Part shown: positions 20,316-30,998 of the stretch, piece after piece
Position numbering within the stretch: position 1 is the stretch's first letter
How the letters are laid out: each line of letters starts with the position of its first letter
Source: Bacteroidota bacterium
GTDB taxonomy: Bacteria; Bacteroidota; Bacteroidia; Bacteroidales; Paludibacteraceae
Length of the DNA stretch: 64,000 nt
Assembly (NCBI GenBank): GCA_017860295.1
Contig: JAFNAS010000002.1
Location: 1-64,000 of the forward strand
Direction: 5' to 3'
Made by a program: the position numbers and the translations under genes
Notes under the pieces: model-generated
The model's input: the letters and a program-made list of their open reading frames with translations, nothing else
Told to the model about the DNA's origin: nothing
Database searches by the model: none

Positions 20316-20609
20316 ATGAAGGTTTTTAATAAGTTTTGGATTGGATTATTAATTTCAATTATTCTACCAATCGTTTTCGGGCTCACCTATTTCAATATGG
20401 CCTACAGAGGCGATCAATCTATGTGGGAAGCTCTGTTCCTGACCGCCAAATCGGGACTACCTCTATTTGGAAAACTGATCTTATTAAGCACATTCCCTGA
20501 TCTTGGGCTCATCTTTATTTTTTATAAAGCCGACTATTGGCATGCCTGCAGAGGAACTATTGTTGCCACAGCTCTCTTTTTTGTCATTTCCTTTATATAT
20601 CTTAGCTGA
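20316..20609 (+). CDS. Small membrane protein, unknown function
   Basis: 97 aa, hydrophobic, directly follows surE. Confidence 0.55.
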   Translation: MKVFNKFWIGLLISIILPIVFGLTYFNMAYRGDQSMWEALFLTAKSGLPLFGKLILLSTFPDLGLIFIFYKADYWHACRGTIVATALFFVISFIYLS

Positions 20610-20623
20610 AAATTTTCCATTGA

Positions 20624-21001
20624 ATGAAACAGTACAAACAACATTTTATTGTTAAGGCCGCACCGCAAGATGTGTATGCAGCACTGACCAATCCCGAAAT
20701 TATTTTTTTATGGACCGGCGAAAAGGCTATAATGAGTACAACCACGGGCTCTGAATTCGAATGGTTGGGCGGAGATATTTGCGGCACAAATATTGAGTTT
20801 GAACAAGACAAAAAAATAGTTCAAGAATGGTATTTTGGAGAAGGCGAAACCTCTGTGGTTACAATAAAAACTCACACCAATAAAAAAGGGACCGATCTGG
20901 AAATTAACCAAACAAATATCCCGGATGAGGCTTTTGAAAACATCTCCGAAGGATGGGGAGAGTCCATCGTTGCAGCAATCAAAGAACTACTGGAAGAGTA
21001 A
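20624..21001 (+). CDS. START-like/SRPBCC (AHSA1-like) domain protein
   Basis: KAAPQDVYAALTNPEIIFLWTG...GWGESIVAAIKELLEE. Confidence 0.75.
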   Translation: MKQYKQHFIVKAAPQDVYAALTNPEIIFLWTGEKAIMSTTTGSEFEWLGGDICGTNIEFEQDKKIVQEWYFGEGETSVVTIKTHTNKKGTDLEINQTNIPDEAFENISEGWGESIVAAIKELLEE

Positions 21002-21140
21002 ACTGACCTGCCTCTTTCATTTTTAACATTCCATTTAAAGTTGTTGTTAATTTTTATCGGAAATCGCTATCCTTATTGTCGGCTTTTGTTCTTACCTTCG
21101 CACCGTAATCACCACTCCACTAACCAAAAACATTATTCAC

Positions 21141-21887
21141 GTGTCTGATAGTATTGTTATCATTCCGACTTACAACGAGAAAGAGAATATCGAAGCTATT
21201 ATCCGCAATGTCTTTTCGTTGCCGAAATCATTTCATATTTTGATTATCGATGACGGTTCTCCGGATGGGACTGCCGATATAGTAAAAAGGTTGCAAGAAG
21301 AATTTCCGGAATCGCTTCAAATAGTAGAACGCCAAGGAAAGTTAGGACTGGGAACAGCCTATATTGCCGGCTTCCGATGGGCTATCGAACATAAGTATGA
21401 CTTCATTTTCGAGATGGATGCCGATTTTTCGCATGATCCTCAAGATTTACCCCGTCTTTATGAAGCTTGTACTACAGGAGGTGGCGATGTTGCCATTGGC
21501 TCCCGTTATGTAGGACATGTAGTAAATGTAATCAATTGGCCGATTGGACGTGTTGTCATGTCGTATTTTGCATCTTCTTACGTACGCATTGTAACCGGAT
21601 TAAAAATATTCGATACAACGGCTGGATTTAAGTGCTATCGACGTGAAGTACTAGAAACCATTGAATTGGACAAAATTCGATTCAAAGGATATGCCTTTCA
21701 GATAGAGATGAAATTTACCGCATTTAAATGCGGATTCAACATTGTAGAAGTTCCTATTATTTTTTCAAATAGAGTTCTGGGAATTTCGAAAATGAACGGA
21801 GGCATTTTCGGGGAAGCTTTTTTAGGTGTTTTAACACTCAAGCTAAAAAGTTTTTTCAGACAATATCCACAAAAGAGAAGGGCATAA
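21141..21887 (+). CDS. Family 2 glycosyltransferase, polyprenol monophosphomannose synthase-like
   Basis: IVIIPTYNEKENIEAIIRNV, EMDADFSHDP, starts at GTG/ATG near 21141. Confidence 0.88.
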   Translation: MSDSIVIIPTYNEKENIEAIIRNVFSLPKSFHILIIDDGSPDGTADIVKRLQEEFPESLQIVERQGKLGLGTAYIAGFRWAIEHKYDFIFEMDADFSHDPQDLPRLYEACTTGGGDVAIGSRYVGHVVNVINWPIGRVVMSYFASSYVRIVTGLKIFDTTAGFKCYRREVLETIELDKIRFKGYAFQIEMKFTAFKCGFNIVEVPIIFSNRVLGISKMNGGIFGEAFLGVLTLKLKSFFRQYPQKRRA

Positions 21888-21979
21888 GCATCTTTATGAT
21901 AAGAAAATTACCACTGCTATTGTCCCAATCCCGCTATGTTTTTCATAGGAAGCAAGGACTTCGATCGCAGTGGTAGTTT

Positions 21980-22225
21980 TTATTGTAATGTTGCATCAAA
22001 CTTTGCCACTATTTCCATCGCTTTTTCATAATCTTTGGTTGCGACTACCACTTTTACAGCCCCGGCGCCGCCAGGAACAGCTACCCACGGAGCTACCGTT
22101 CCGACAATTTCGTCATTGAAATAAGCATCAATTTCGTTATCCGCCAGCAGACTAATCAACATGCCGGCTTCCCACGATGTACCAGCAAAAACTTCAACCG
22201 GATTTAATTCTGAATCTTGCGTCAT
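21980..22225 (-). CDS. DUF2007-like small protein
   Basis: VEVFAGTSWEAGMLISLLADNEIDAYFNDE. Confidence 0.7.
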   Translation of the reverse strand: MTQDSELNPVEVFAGTSWEAGMLISLLADNEIDAYFNDEIVGTVAPWVAVPGGAGAVKVVVATKDYEKAMEIVAKFDATLQ

Positions 22226-22388
22226 AAAGCATTAATTTTAAGGTTTTATCTACATATCATTTGTATTTTTCCTCCATACATTACGATGCCGTCGACATAA
22301 AAACTTTTAGGCTTCGGCCCTCAAAGATACTCTATTTTTTACCCGTTTTATTTCCAGAGCAAACGCATTTAGCAAAATGACAGACCAT

Positions 22389-23804
22389 TTACCGAACACT
22401 TAAAAGTAATTGTTCTATAGTTTTACGGGCATCTGCAGAACTCCCCGTATAATTATTCACCATAACGGAAAATGCATATTCTCTATCGCTCAACTCCATA
22501 TAACCTGAATAACAAAGCACCCGACGAATAGAACCGCTCTTGGCCATCACTTTTCCGGACAGAGATGTTCCTGCCAGTAATTTTTTCAAAGTTCCACTTT
22601 GTCCGGCCACTGGCAACGAAGCAAAAAACGCATCTTTATATTTACTTTGGGTGCGCATATAGGTAAGCAATTGTACAAAAAAGCGAGGCGTTACTCCATT
22701 CATCGACGACATACCACATCCGTCGTGCTGAAAAAATGCCGCGACATCGCACCCATGTTGTTTCCAGAAAGTACGCACCTGTTGCGTTGCCTCATCACGG
22801 GTTGCCACGGCATGATGTATCAATGCCAGACGTTTGAACAAATGTTCGGCATACATATTATTGCTCTGCATGTTTGTCTCCTTAATAATTTCGGCAAGGG
22901 TTGGCGACTGATGGACATAAAAACGGGTATGATTGGCACCTCCCTGTCCATCATCGAGAGGAGCTCCCGAAACAACAATTCCGGCACTATTCAGTTGCTG
23001 TGTAAACACCGCTGCCAGTTTAAGCGGCGGATTGGGAATATCACCTTTAATACGAAATGTCTCTCTGTTGCACGGAATTACTCCTGTAATAGTTCGCTCA
23101 TTGCTAAAGGGAGCCCCGTGAATATATCCGTCATCATCATCTTCGCCGGTTTTCCCTGCTTTCACCATGTTATGAAACGTCATTTCGTACATCGGAGGGG
23201 TTGTTCCTAAAATCAGAGGCGTCGAACCCGGCGTGCCCGTTTTGAAATAAAGGGAATACATATTATCATAGATCGAAAGCCCATACGCTCCCGCAGCAAA
23301 GTAATTCCCCATATTTTCCCATGTCCAGTCGGGCGGAGTCACCTCCTTATCGAAAGCCGAAACATCGGCAATTACATGACCTAATACCGATTTGATTCCG
23401 AGCTTACGTACCGCATCCACCCAGCGATTGATAAAATCTTGATCATTAAATACTTCTGAACCGATAGTAGGATCGCCGCTACCCACAATGTAAATATTTC
23501 CATGCAAGATACCCTGTCCATCGATGGTTCCATCGTATTCGAGCGGCGTTTCAAACCGATAGTCGGAGCCTAATAACTCAAGCGCCGTTGCCGTAGTCAC
23601 CAGTTTCATATTGGAAGCAGGAAGCAAACTTTTTTCACTACGATAATCCAACACAGTCTTACCTGTTCTGATATCTTTCACCAGCACCCCTAGATTTCCA
23701 CCAACGAAATTAGGCGCATCCACAAATTTTTTAAGACCCGGAGGCAAAGCTCCTACAAGACAAACATCGAGCAGGAACAAAACGACTATCACGACTTTCT
23801 TCAT
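22389..23804 (-). CDS. dacB: D-alanyl-D-alanine carboxypeptidase/endopeptidase (PBP4 class)
   Basis: LLPASNMKLVTTATALELLG (SxxK), SNN motif, AKSGSIRRVLCYSGY (KSG). Confidence 0.9.
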   Translation of the reverse strand: MKKVVIVVLFLLDVCLVGALPPGLKKFVDAPNFVGGNLGVLVKDIRTGKTVLDYRSEKSLLPASNMKLVTTATALELLGSDYRFETPLEYDGTIDGQGILHGNIYIVGSGDPTIGSEVFNDQDFINRWVDAVRKLGIKSVLGHVIADVSAFDKEVTPPDWTWENMGNYFAAGAYGLSIYDNMYSLYFKTGTPGSTPLILGTTPPMYEMTFHNMVKAGKTGEDDDDGYIHGAPFSNERTITGVIPCNRETFRIKGDIPNPPLKLAAVFTQQLNSAGIVVSGAPLDDGQGGANHTRFYVHQSPTLAEIIKETNMQSNNMYAEHLFKRLALIHHAVATRDEATQQVRTFWKQHGCDVAAFFQHDGCGMSSMNGVTPRFFVQLLTYMRTQSKYKDAFFASLPVAGQSGTLKKLLAGTSLSGKVMAKSGSIRRVLCYSGYMELSDREYAFSVMVNNYTGSSADARKTIEQLLLSVR

Positions 23805-24012
23805 ATCATTTCGGATTAAGCAACAAAAACCGCAGCATTGTTGCCATATTAAGTTACAAAAGTACTATTTTTGAAGAAGTTCTTGCAATCTTTTCCCAAA
23901 TTTCTTGTCGGGTTAGCATCGCTATTTTATCTGAGAATTTTTTTCTGATAGCCTGCTTATGTTTCGGGCAAGATTACCACCTTTTAGCATTGTACCGTAA
24001 CTGTTTTTTTGC

Positions 24013-24020
24013 TAAATTTG
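24013..24020 (+). promoter_or_regulatory. -7 element TAAATTTG upstream of purL
   Basis: TAnnTTTG match about 30 nt before the ATG. Confidence 0.5.
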
Positions 24021-24049
24021 CAGGATTGAAAATCATTTCAACACCTCAC

Positions 24050-27000
24050 ATGATTACATTTTTCAAATCCACTGACAGTCACATTATTGCTGTTCAGTCA
24101 AAAGAGGCATTCACCTCGCCAGATCTCCAAAAATTAACGTGGTTATTCGAGAATGCCACCGTCGTTCAGGACGAAGAAATAGTTGGCACCTTCATAGGTC
24201 CCCGCCGCGAAATGATAACGCCGTGGAGTACAAATGCCGTCGAAATTACTCAGAACATGGGAATTGGCGGCATTTTGCGTATAGAAGAGTTCTTCCCTGC
24301 CGAGGTTTCGGATGATCATGACCCTATGCTTCAGCGAGTTTACACACGTTTAACCCAAGACATTTTCACCATCAGCAAAACTCCCGATCCGATCCGCTAC
24401 ATCGACGATATTGTATCGTACAACAAAAGCGAAGGGCTGGCTCTTAACGACGATGAGATAGCTTATCTAAAAAGCGTTAGTGAAAAAATCGGACGCAAAT
24501 TGACCGATAGCGAAGTATTCGGTTTCTCGCAGGTAAACTCGGAACACTGCCGCCACAAAATTTTCAACGGGCAATATATTATCGACGGAGAAGAAAAGCC
24601 GTCGACCCTTTTTCAACTGATCAAAAAGACCTCCAAGGTCAATCCGAACAAATTAGTCTCGGCCTACAAAGACAACGTCGCTTTCAGCGAAGGCCCTGTA
24701 GTCGAACAATTTGCTCCGAACGAAAGCGAAAAACCGGGTTTCTTCGAAACCAAACCTTTCGAATCGGTTATTTCGCTGAAGGCCGAAACCCATAATTTCC
24801 CCACCACCGTAGAACCTTTCAACGGGGCTGCAACCGGTACCGGAGGCGAAATCCGTGACCGTCTGGGCGGTGGCAAAGCAAGCTTACCGATTGCAGGTAC
24901 GGCAGTTTACATGACATCGTATGCCCGCAACGACGCTTCGCGCACCTGGGAACAAAATATTCCGGCCCGCAAATGGCTTTACCAAACTCCGGAACAAATT
25001 CTGATCAAGGCTTCGAACGGTGCCAGCGACTTCGGAAACAAGTTCGGACAACCCCTTATCTGTGGATCGTTGCTCACCTTCGAACACACCGAAAACGGTA
25101 AAGAATATGGCTATGACAAAGTGATTATGCAGGCTGGTGGTGTTGGATATGCCAAAAAGAAAGATTGTTTGAAAGGCGAACCGGAACCGGGTCAGAAAGT
25201 AATTGTGATGGGTGGCGACAACTACCGCATCGGAATGGGTGGTGGCGCCGTATCGTCAGTCGATACAGGCCAATATGACAACTCTATCGAATTGAACGCC
25301 GTTCAACGTGCCAACCCCGAAATGCAAAAGCGGGTTGCCAACGTGATACGCGCATTGGCTGAAGCTGATGAAACACCGATTGTCTCTATTCACGACCACG
25401 GTGCCGGCGGACACCTCAACTGTCTCTCCGAACTGGTAGAAGCTACCGGAGGCAAAATAGACATGAGCCAGCTACCGGTGGGCGATCCTACCCTTTCGGC
25501 CAAAGAGATTATCGGTAACGAAAGCCAGGAACGCATGGGCTTGCTGGTCGAAGAAAAAGAGATCGATCACATCCGCAAGATTGCCGAACGCGAACGCGCT
25601 CCGCTTTATGTGGTTGGTGAAACTACCGGCGACATGCAGTTTGTATTCGAGCAAAAAGATGGCGAACGCCCCATCGACCTGCGCCTCGACTACATGATCG
25701 GCAAACCGCCGCGCACCATCATTACCGACACCACCAACGACGATAAATATGCACTGGTAGCTCCCGACGCTACTCAGATTTACACATACATCGAAAATGT
25801 ATTGCAACTCGAAAGTGTTGCCTGCAAAGACTGGCTCACTAACAAGGTAGACCGTTCGGTAACCGGCAAAATTGCCAAACAACAAACAGCCGGTGAAATT
25901 CAATTGCCGCTAAACGATGTGGCCGTTGTGGCTCTCGACTATCGCGGGAAAGCCGGTATCGCCACCTCCATCGGTCACGCCTCGGCTGCCGCATTGATCG
26001 ATCCTGAAGCCGGGTCGGTACTTGCCATTGCCGAAGCGCTTACCAATTTGGTATGGGCTCCGCTTACCGACGGACTGAAAAGCGTATCGCTGAGCGCCAA
26101 CTGGATGTGGCCCTGTAAAAACCCGGGCGAAGATTCACGTTTGTATCGTGCGGTAGAAGCGTGTAGCCGTTTTGCCTGCGAGTTGGGCATCAACATTCCT
26201 ACCGGCAAAGACAGCCTTTCGATGACACAAAAATATGGTAATGAAAAAGTTCTTTCCCCGGGTACGGTCATTATTTCGGCTGCCGGTGAAGTGAGCGATA
26301 TTCGTAAGACCATCTCTCCCGTTTTAAGCAACGACCCCGACACAACTCTTTACCTGATCGATTTCTCGAATACCGAATTGCAGCTCGGAGGGTCGGCTCT
26401 GGCTCAAACAATGAACTTGCTGGGCGATGCAACGCCCAATGTTAGCAGCGCTGCCTACTTCAGCCGTGCATTTACCGCGGTACAGGCTTTAATCAATCAG
26501 GGATTGGTACTGGCCGGACACGACATCTCTGCCGGCGGACTTATCACGGCACTGCTCGAAATGTGCTTCGCCAACACCAAAGGTGGATTGAAAGTGAACC
26601 TCGATAATGTTTCAGAGAAAATTATCGGTGAAGTAGACCTTTTGTTTGCCGAAAACCCTGCCGTATTGATTCAGGTAAAAGATACGAAAACGGTAGAAGC
26701 CATATTGAACGAAAGCAGCATCTACTATGCCGCAATTGCCAAACCGACAACCGAAAGATACGTTTCGGTCGACTACAACAACTTCAGTTTCCGTTTCGAT
26801 ATCGATCGTCTGCGTTACCTCTGGTACAAACCGTCGTACCTGCTCGACCGCAAACAGAGCGGAGAAGCATGTGCCGAAGCCCGTTTCCATAATTACAAGG
26901 ATCAACCGCTCCAATTCCGTTTCAACAACGGTTTCAGCGGAAAAATGAGCCAGTACGGCATCTCGCCGGATCGCCAGCCTTCGGGTATCAAGGCGGCTAT

Positions 27001-27739
27001 TATTCGCGAAAAAGGCACCAACGGCGAACGCGAAATGGCATACGCCCTTTATCTTGCCGGTTTCGATGTAAAAGATGTTCATGCAACCGACCTGGCTACA
27101 GGACGCGAAACGCTGGAAGATGTAAACTTCATCGTCTTCTGCGGTGGCTTCTCCAACTCCGACGTTCTGGGTTCGGCCAAAGGATGGGCCGGCGGTTTAT
27201 TGTTCAACAAAAAAGCGAAAGCGGCTCTCGACAACTTCTACGCGCGTCCCGACACGTTGAGTCTGGGTATCTGCAATGGCTGTCAGTTGATGGTGGAACT
27301 CAATCTGCTCCACCCCGACCACGCCGAACGTCCGAAGATGTTACACAACGACTCGCACAAGTTCGAATCGGGTTTCGTTGGCGTGAATATTCCGCAAAAC
27401 GACTCCGTGCTCTTCGGCTCGATGGCCGGAAGCAGCCTTGGTATCTGGGTGGCTCACGGCGAAGGTAAATTCAAATTCCCATATGCCGAAAACAAATACA
27501 ACATCGTAGCCAAATACAACTACGGTGAATATCCCGGCAACCCCAACGGTTCCGATTTTGCAGCCGCCGGTATCAGTTCCGACAACGGTCGCCATCTGGC
27601 AATGATGCCGCACTTAGAAAGAGCTATTTTCCCATGGCAGTGGCCTCACTACCCTCTCGGCCGTAAAGCCGGCGATGAGATAACTCCGTGGATCGAAGCT
27701 TTTGTCAACGCCCGAAAATGGATTGAGAAAACAAAATAA
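24050..27739 (+). CDS. purL: Phosphoribosylformylglycinamidine synthase
   Basis: Full-length 1229 aa; GFSQVNSEHCRHKIF, KAETHNFPTTVEPFNGAATGTGGEIRD, C-terminal glutaminase LGICNGCQL. Confidence 0.97.
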   Translation: MITFFKSTDSHIIAVQSKEAFTSPDLQKLTWLFENATVVQDEEIVGTFIGPRREMITPWSTNAVEITQNMGIGGILRIEEFFPAEVSDDHDPMLQRVYTRLTQDIFTISKTPDPIRYIDDIVSYNKSEGLALNDDEIAYLKSVSEKIGRKLTDSEVFGFSQVNSEHCRHKIFNGQYIIDGEEKPSTLFQLIKKTSKVNPNKLVSAYKDNVAFSEGPVVEQFAPNESEKPGFFETKPFESVISLKAETHNFPTTVEPFNGAATGTGGEIRDRLGGGKASLPIAGTAVYMTSYARNDASRTWEQNIPARKWLYQTPEQILIKASNGASDFGNKFGQPLICGSLLTFEHTENGKEYGYDKVIMQAGGVGYAKKKDCLKGEPEPGQKVIVMGGDNYRIGMGGGAVSSVDTGQYDNSIELNAVQRANPEMQKRVANVIRALAEADETPIVSIHDHGAGGHLNCLSELVEATGGKIDMSQLPVGDPTLSAKEIIGNESQERMGLLVEEKEIDHIRKIAERERAPLYVVGETTGDMQFVFEQKDGERPIDLRLDYMIGKPPRTIITDTTNDDKYALVAPDATQIYTYIENVLQLESVACKDWLTNKVDRSVTGKIAKQQTAGEIQLPLNDVAVVALDYRGKAGIATSIGHASAAALIDPEAGSVLAIAEALTNLVWAPLTDGLKSVSLSANWMWPCKNPGEDSRLYRAVEACSRFACELGINIPTGKDSLSMTQKYGNEKVLSPGTVIISAAGEVSDIRKTISPVLSNDPDTTLYLIDFSNTELQLGGSALAQTMNLLGDATPNVSSAAYFSRAFTAVQALINQGLVLAGHDISAGGLITALLEMCFANTKGGLKVNLDNVSEKIIGEVDLLFAENPAVLIQVKDTKTVEAILNESSIYYAAIAKPTTERYVSVDYNNFSFRFDIDRLRYLWYKPSYLLDRKQSGEACAEARFHNYKDQPLQFRFNNGFSGKMSQYGISPDRQPSGIKAAIIREKGTNGEREMAYALYLAGFDVKDVHATDLATGRETLEDVNFIVFCGGFSNSDVLGSAKGWAGGLLFNKKAKAALDNFYARPDTLSLGICNGCQLMVELNLLHPDHAERPKMLHNDSHKFESGFVGVNIPQNDSVLFGSMAGSSLGIWVAHGEGKFKFPYAENKYNIVAKYNYGEYPGNPNGSDFAAAGISSDNGRHLAMMPHLERAIFPWQWPHYPLGRKAGDEITPWIEAFVNARKWIEKTK

Positions 27740-27767
27740 GATTCACTGACACCGCAATTATGAAAAT

Positions 27768-27794
27768 ATGCCCGCCATTCAAACTGTCGGGCAT
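27768..27794 (+). terminator. Rho-independent terminator after purL
   Basis: atgcccg...cgggcat followed by gtttttt. Confidence 0.7.
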
Positions 27795-27951
27795 GTTTTT
27801 TACCACCGCGCCACATTTTAATAATTAGCAATACACCATTTTTCATCAAACAGCAGGTCGGTAGGCTCTTACTTACAACTTATTATTCAATTCAACAGCG
27901 CCACTTGTTTTACGTCGTTTTTTTTTGTTGTTTTGCATAAATATTTCAATC

Positions 27952-28605
27952 ATGCAAATTCACAATCTATCAGAACAAAATTCGCTGCTCAATCAGTTTC
28001 TCAAAGAAATACGCAGCGTCGACATACAACAGGACAGTCTTCGTTTTCGTCGCAACATCGAACGCATCGGTGAGGTAATGGCATACGAAATAAGTAAAGA
28101 AATGGCCTATGAAACCGAGAACGTTAAGACATCGCTGGGTGTAGCACCTACCGACATTCCGAACGAACAAGTGGTTCTCGGTACCATTTTAAGAGCCGGA
28201 TTGCCTTTCCACACCGGATTCCTCAACTACTTCGATCATGCCGAAAATGCTTTCGTCTCTGCTTATCGCAAATACAAAGATGCACTTAAGTTCGATATTT
28301 TCATCGAATACATTGCATCTCCCTCGTTGGACGGGAAAACACTGATCATTACCGATCCGATGCTGGCAACAGGAAGCTCGATGGAATTGGCAATCGGAGC
28401 CTTGCAAACCAAAGGCAAGCCCACTCGTATCAACATTGCCACCATAATTGCCAGCCAACCGGCAATCGATTACATGCAGTCCAATCTTACGGACGACAAC
28501 ATCACATTATGGACGGCCACCATCGATCCGGAGCTCAACAGCCATTCGTATATTATCCCAGGATTAGGCGATGCCGGCGATCTTGCTTTTGGACAAAAGC
28601 TCTAA
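27952..28605 (+). CDS. upp: Uracil phosphoribosyltransferase
   Basis: ILRAGLPFHTGFLNYF, TLIITDPMLATGSSM; start MQIHNLSEQN. Confidence 0.92.
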   Translation: MQIHNLSEQNSLLNQFLKEIRSVDIQQDSLRFRRNIERIGEVMAYEISKEMAYETENVKTSLGVAPTDIPNEQVVLGTILRAGLPFHTGFLNYFDHAENAFVSAYRKYKDALKFDIFIEYIASPSLDGKTLIITDPMLATGSSMELAIGALQTKGKPTRINIATIIASQPAIDYMQSNLTDDNITLWTATIDPELNSHSYIIPGLGDAGDLAFGQKL

Positions 28606-28608
28606 AAT

Positions 28609-29028
28609 ATGGCTGAAAACCCTCCCAAAATAATGACATTTATCCGATATTACTGGGTATCGATTATCACCGCAATCGTAATATTGTATCTCTCGTTAGC
28701 ACCCGGATCGGAGTTTTCGAAGATTCCGAGTTTTCCGAACGAAGATAAGGTGGTTCATTTCGTGATGTACTGCGGTTTGGCATTTGTTCTTTTTTGGAAC
28801 TCGATCATCTGCTTCGGCATAACTGCTATGAAACGTCGAAAATTATGGTTTCTCATGATTGGAATACCCATTATTTGGGGCGGTTGCATGGAGTTGCTCC
28901 AACAGTATTTTACGGCAAGCCGATCAGGAGATTGGCTGGATGAACTCACAAATACGCTTGGTGCTATTACCGGCTTCTTTGTCGGTCGATGGATTCTCCC
29001 CACAATGCTGAAACGGAAACTGAAATAA
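28609..29028 (+). CDS. VanZ-like family membrane protein
   Basis: LSLAPGSEFSKIPSFPNEDKVVHFVMYCGLAFVL, GCMELLQQYF...GDWLDELTNTLGAITG. Confidence 0.8.
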   Translation: MAENPPKIMTFIRYYWVSIITAIVILYLSLAPGSEFSKIPSFPNEDKVVHFVMYCGLAFVLFWNSIICFGITAMKRRKLWFLMIGIPIIWGGCMELLQQYFTASRSGDWLDELTNTLGAITGFFVGRWILPTMLKRKLK

Positions 29029-29036
29029 CCAATTTT

Positions 29037-30134
29037 ATGCGTTACCTCATTGCCTTATCAATGATTAAAGGTATCGGTCCTATTCTGGCAAAGAATTTGA
29101 TAGCATATCTCGGCAATGCAGAAGCTGTTTTTACTGAAAAGAAACAGAATCTGGAGAAAATTCCGGGCATCGGAACTTCTATAGCACAAGCCATTGTTGG
29201 TAAAACCGAATTACTGACGCTCGCCGACAAAGAACTGGATTTCTTAGATAAAAACAACTTTAGAGCCACTGCTTATACCGAAAAGACCTACCCATACCGG
29301 CTAAAGGAATGCGCCGACGCGCCTGTTGTTTTATATTCGAATGGCCATATCGACTTCAACAAAGGTCGTTTTATCGCCTTCGTCGGTACAAGAAACATTA
29401 CCGACTACGGACGTTCTGTCTGCGAAACGCTTATCGAAGATCTTGTTCAGCAGATACCGGATGCAGTTATCGTCAGCGGCCTGGCTTACGGAATCGATAT
29501 CACTGCACACAAATCAGCATTAAAGCACCAAACACCGACGATCGGAGTGGTGGCTCACGGCCTCGATAGACTCTACCCTTCGGCACATACCTCTATTGCA
29601 GCAAAAATGGCAACCAACGGCGCTATTATCACTGAATATACAACCGGGACAGAACCGGACAAGCCCAATTTTGTACAACGTAACCGGATTATTGCCGGAC
29701 TATGCGATGCTGTTGTAATCATCGAATCGGCCATCAGAGGCGGTTCTTTACTTACGGCCGATGCTGCCAACCAATACAACAGGGAAGTGTTTGCAATCCC
29801 CGGACGTGTGGGCGACAGTCGCTCGGCAGGATGCAACGATCTGATCCGACAAAACAAGGCTGCTCTTATCGAATCGTCCTCCGACCTTATTGCTGCCATG
29901 GGATGGCAACCCGATGCAAGCAAACACGTAACGCAACCGTTGCTTTTCTCCGATCTGACCGATGACGAACAAGAGATCATTAAAATTCTGAGAAAACATG
30001 ATTCACTACAAATCAATCAATTGACAAATAAAACAAAACTTCCGATAGAAAGGTTGTTCTCTCTGCTTATCGAGCTTGAGTTTAAAGGATACATTCGTTG
30101 TCTGCCCGGAAGTGTTTACAAAGTAGTCGGATAA
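29037..30134 (+). CDS. dprA: DNA-processing protein DprA
   Basis: VGTRNITDYGR, VSGLAYGIDITAHKSAL, VVAHGLDRLYPSAH, FVQRNRIIAGL; start moved to 29037. Confidence 0.93.
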   Translation: MRYLIALSMIKGIGPILAKNLIAYLGNAEAVFTEKKQNLEKIPGIGTSIAQAIVGKTELLTLADKELDFLDKNNFRATAYTEKTYPYRLKECADAPVVLYSNGHIDFNKGRFIAFVGTRNITDYGRSVCETLIEDLVQQIPDAVIVSGLAYGIDITAHKSALKHQTPTIGVVAHGLDRLYPSAHTSIAAKMATNGAIITEYTTGTEPDKPNFVQRNRIIAGLCDAVVIIESAIRGGSLLTADAANQYNREVFAIPGRVGDSRSAGCNDLIRQNKAALIESSSDLIAAMGWQPDASKHVTQPLLFSDLTDDEQEIIKILRKHDSLQINQLTNKTKLPIERLFSLLIELEFKGYIRCLPGSVYKVVG

Positions 30135-30347
30135 CTATATTTAGCCGATTATTTATTACCTTTGTTTCGTGTTAAAGCAAAAGCAAAAACGGCTTATAAG
30201 TTTCAATCCGTAACATTCAGAGCAGCAAAATATCCCTTTGTTTACAGATCAACCTCGCAATTCAATCAATTGTTATAATGAGCGTTGCAATGCGCACTAA
30301 CAACAAGAAGATATTATTGGATAGCAGTTTCAGCGAAACATAGGTAT

Positions 30348-30363
30348 GCAAACTATTGTTTGC
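30348..30363. promoter_or_regulatory. Candidate operator, inverted repeat gcaaac-tatt-gtttgc upstream of XRE-cupin regulator
   Basis: Perfect 6-bp arms about 55 bp before the ATG. Confidence 0.35.
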
Positions 30364-30416
30364 TTCGTAATGCATTGCTTTATACTACGCCCTAAAACCA
30401 CAAAAACATTCATTTT

Positions 30417-30992
30417 ATGAAATCAGAGAGTAAGGTAGGCGAAAAAATTGCCTCCATAAGAGATGCAAAAAATATTTCACAAGAAGAATTAGCCGAACGT
30501 TGTAACCTATCATTATTTCAACTCAAAGCGATAGAAGAACAAAATTTAATTGCTTCTCTTGCTGTTTTAATCAAAATAGCCCGTGTGTTGGGTGTCCGGT
30601 TGGGCACTTTCCTCGATGATGATTTAGGCCTATGGCCGGTTGTAATCCGAAACGAAGAAACGCACCGCACCATCAGTTTTTCCAGTCAGGTTTCCGATTC
30701 GCATTCGCACTTGAATTTCTTTTCATTGGCCGGTAACAAATCCGGACGCCACATGGAACCGTTTTTAATCGATATTCTTCCGGCAAATAATAAAGAGATT
30801 ATACTCTCTTCGCACGAAGGAGAAGAATTTCTGTATGTACTGGAAGGCACCGTAAAAATTCACTACGGAAAAGACGAGTATATTTTGAATACAGGCGAAA
30901 GCATCTATTACGACTCGATTGTGGCACACTTAGTCTGCTCTGCCATCGAAAAACCGGCAAAAATACTGGCTGTTGTTTATGCCCCAATTTAA
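30417..30992 (+). CDS. XRE family regulator with C-terminal cupin domain
   Basis: HTH IASIRDAKNISQEELAERCNLSLFQLKAIE; cupin SSHEGEEFLYVLEGTVKIHYGKDEYILNTGESIYYDS. Confidence 0.9.
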   Translation: MKSESKVGEKIASIRDAKNISQEELAERCNLSLFQLKAIEEQNLIASLAVLIKIARVLGVRLGTFLDDDLGLWPVVIRNEETHRTISFSSQVSDSHSHLNFFSLAGNKSGRHMEPFLIDILPANNKEIILSSHEGEEFLYVLEGTVKIHYGKDEYILNTGESIYYDSIVAHLVCSAIEKPAKILAVVYAPI

Positions 30993-30998
30993 TACGAG

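Noticed and set aside
25472-27082. Several long minus-strand ORFs inside purL
   Set aside because: Antisense shadows of a highly conserved, full-length purL.
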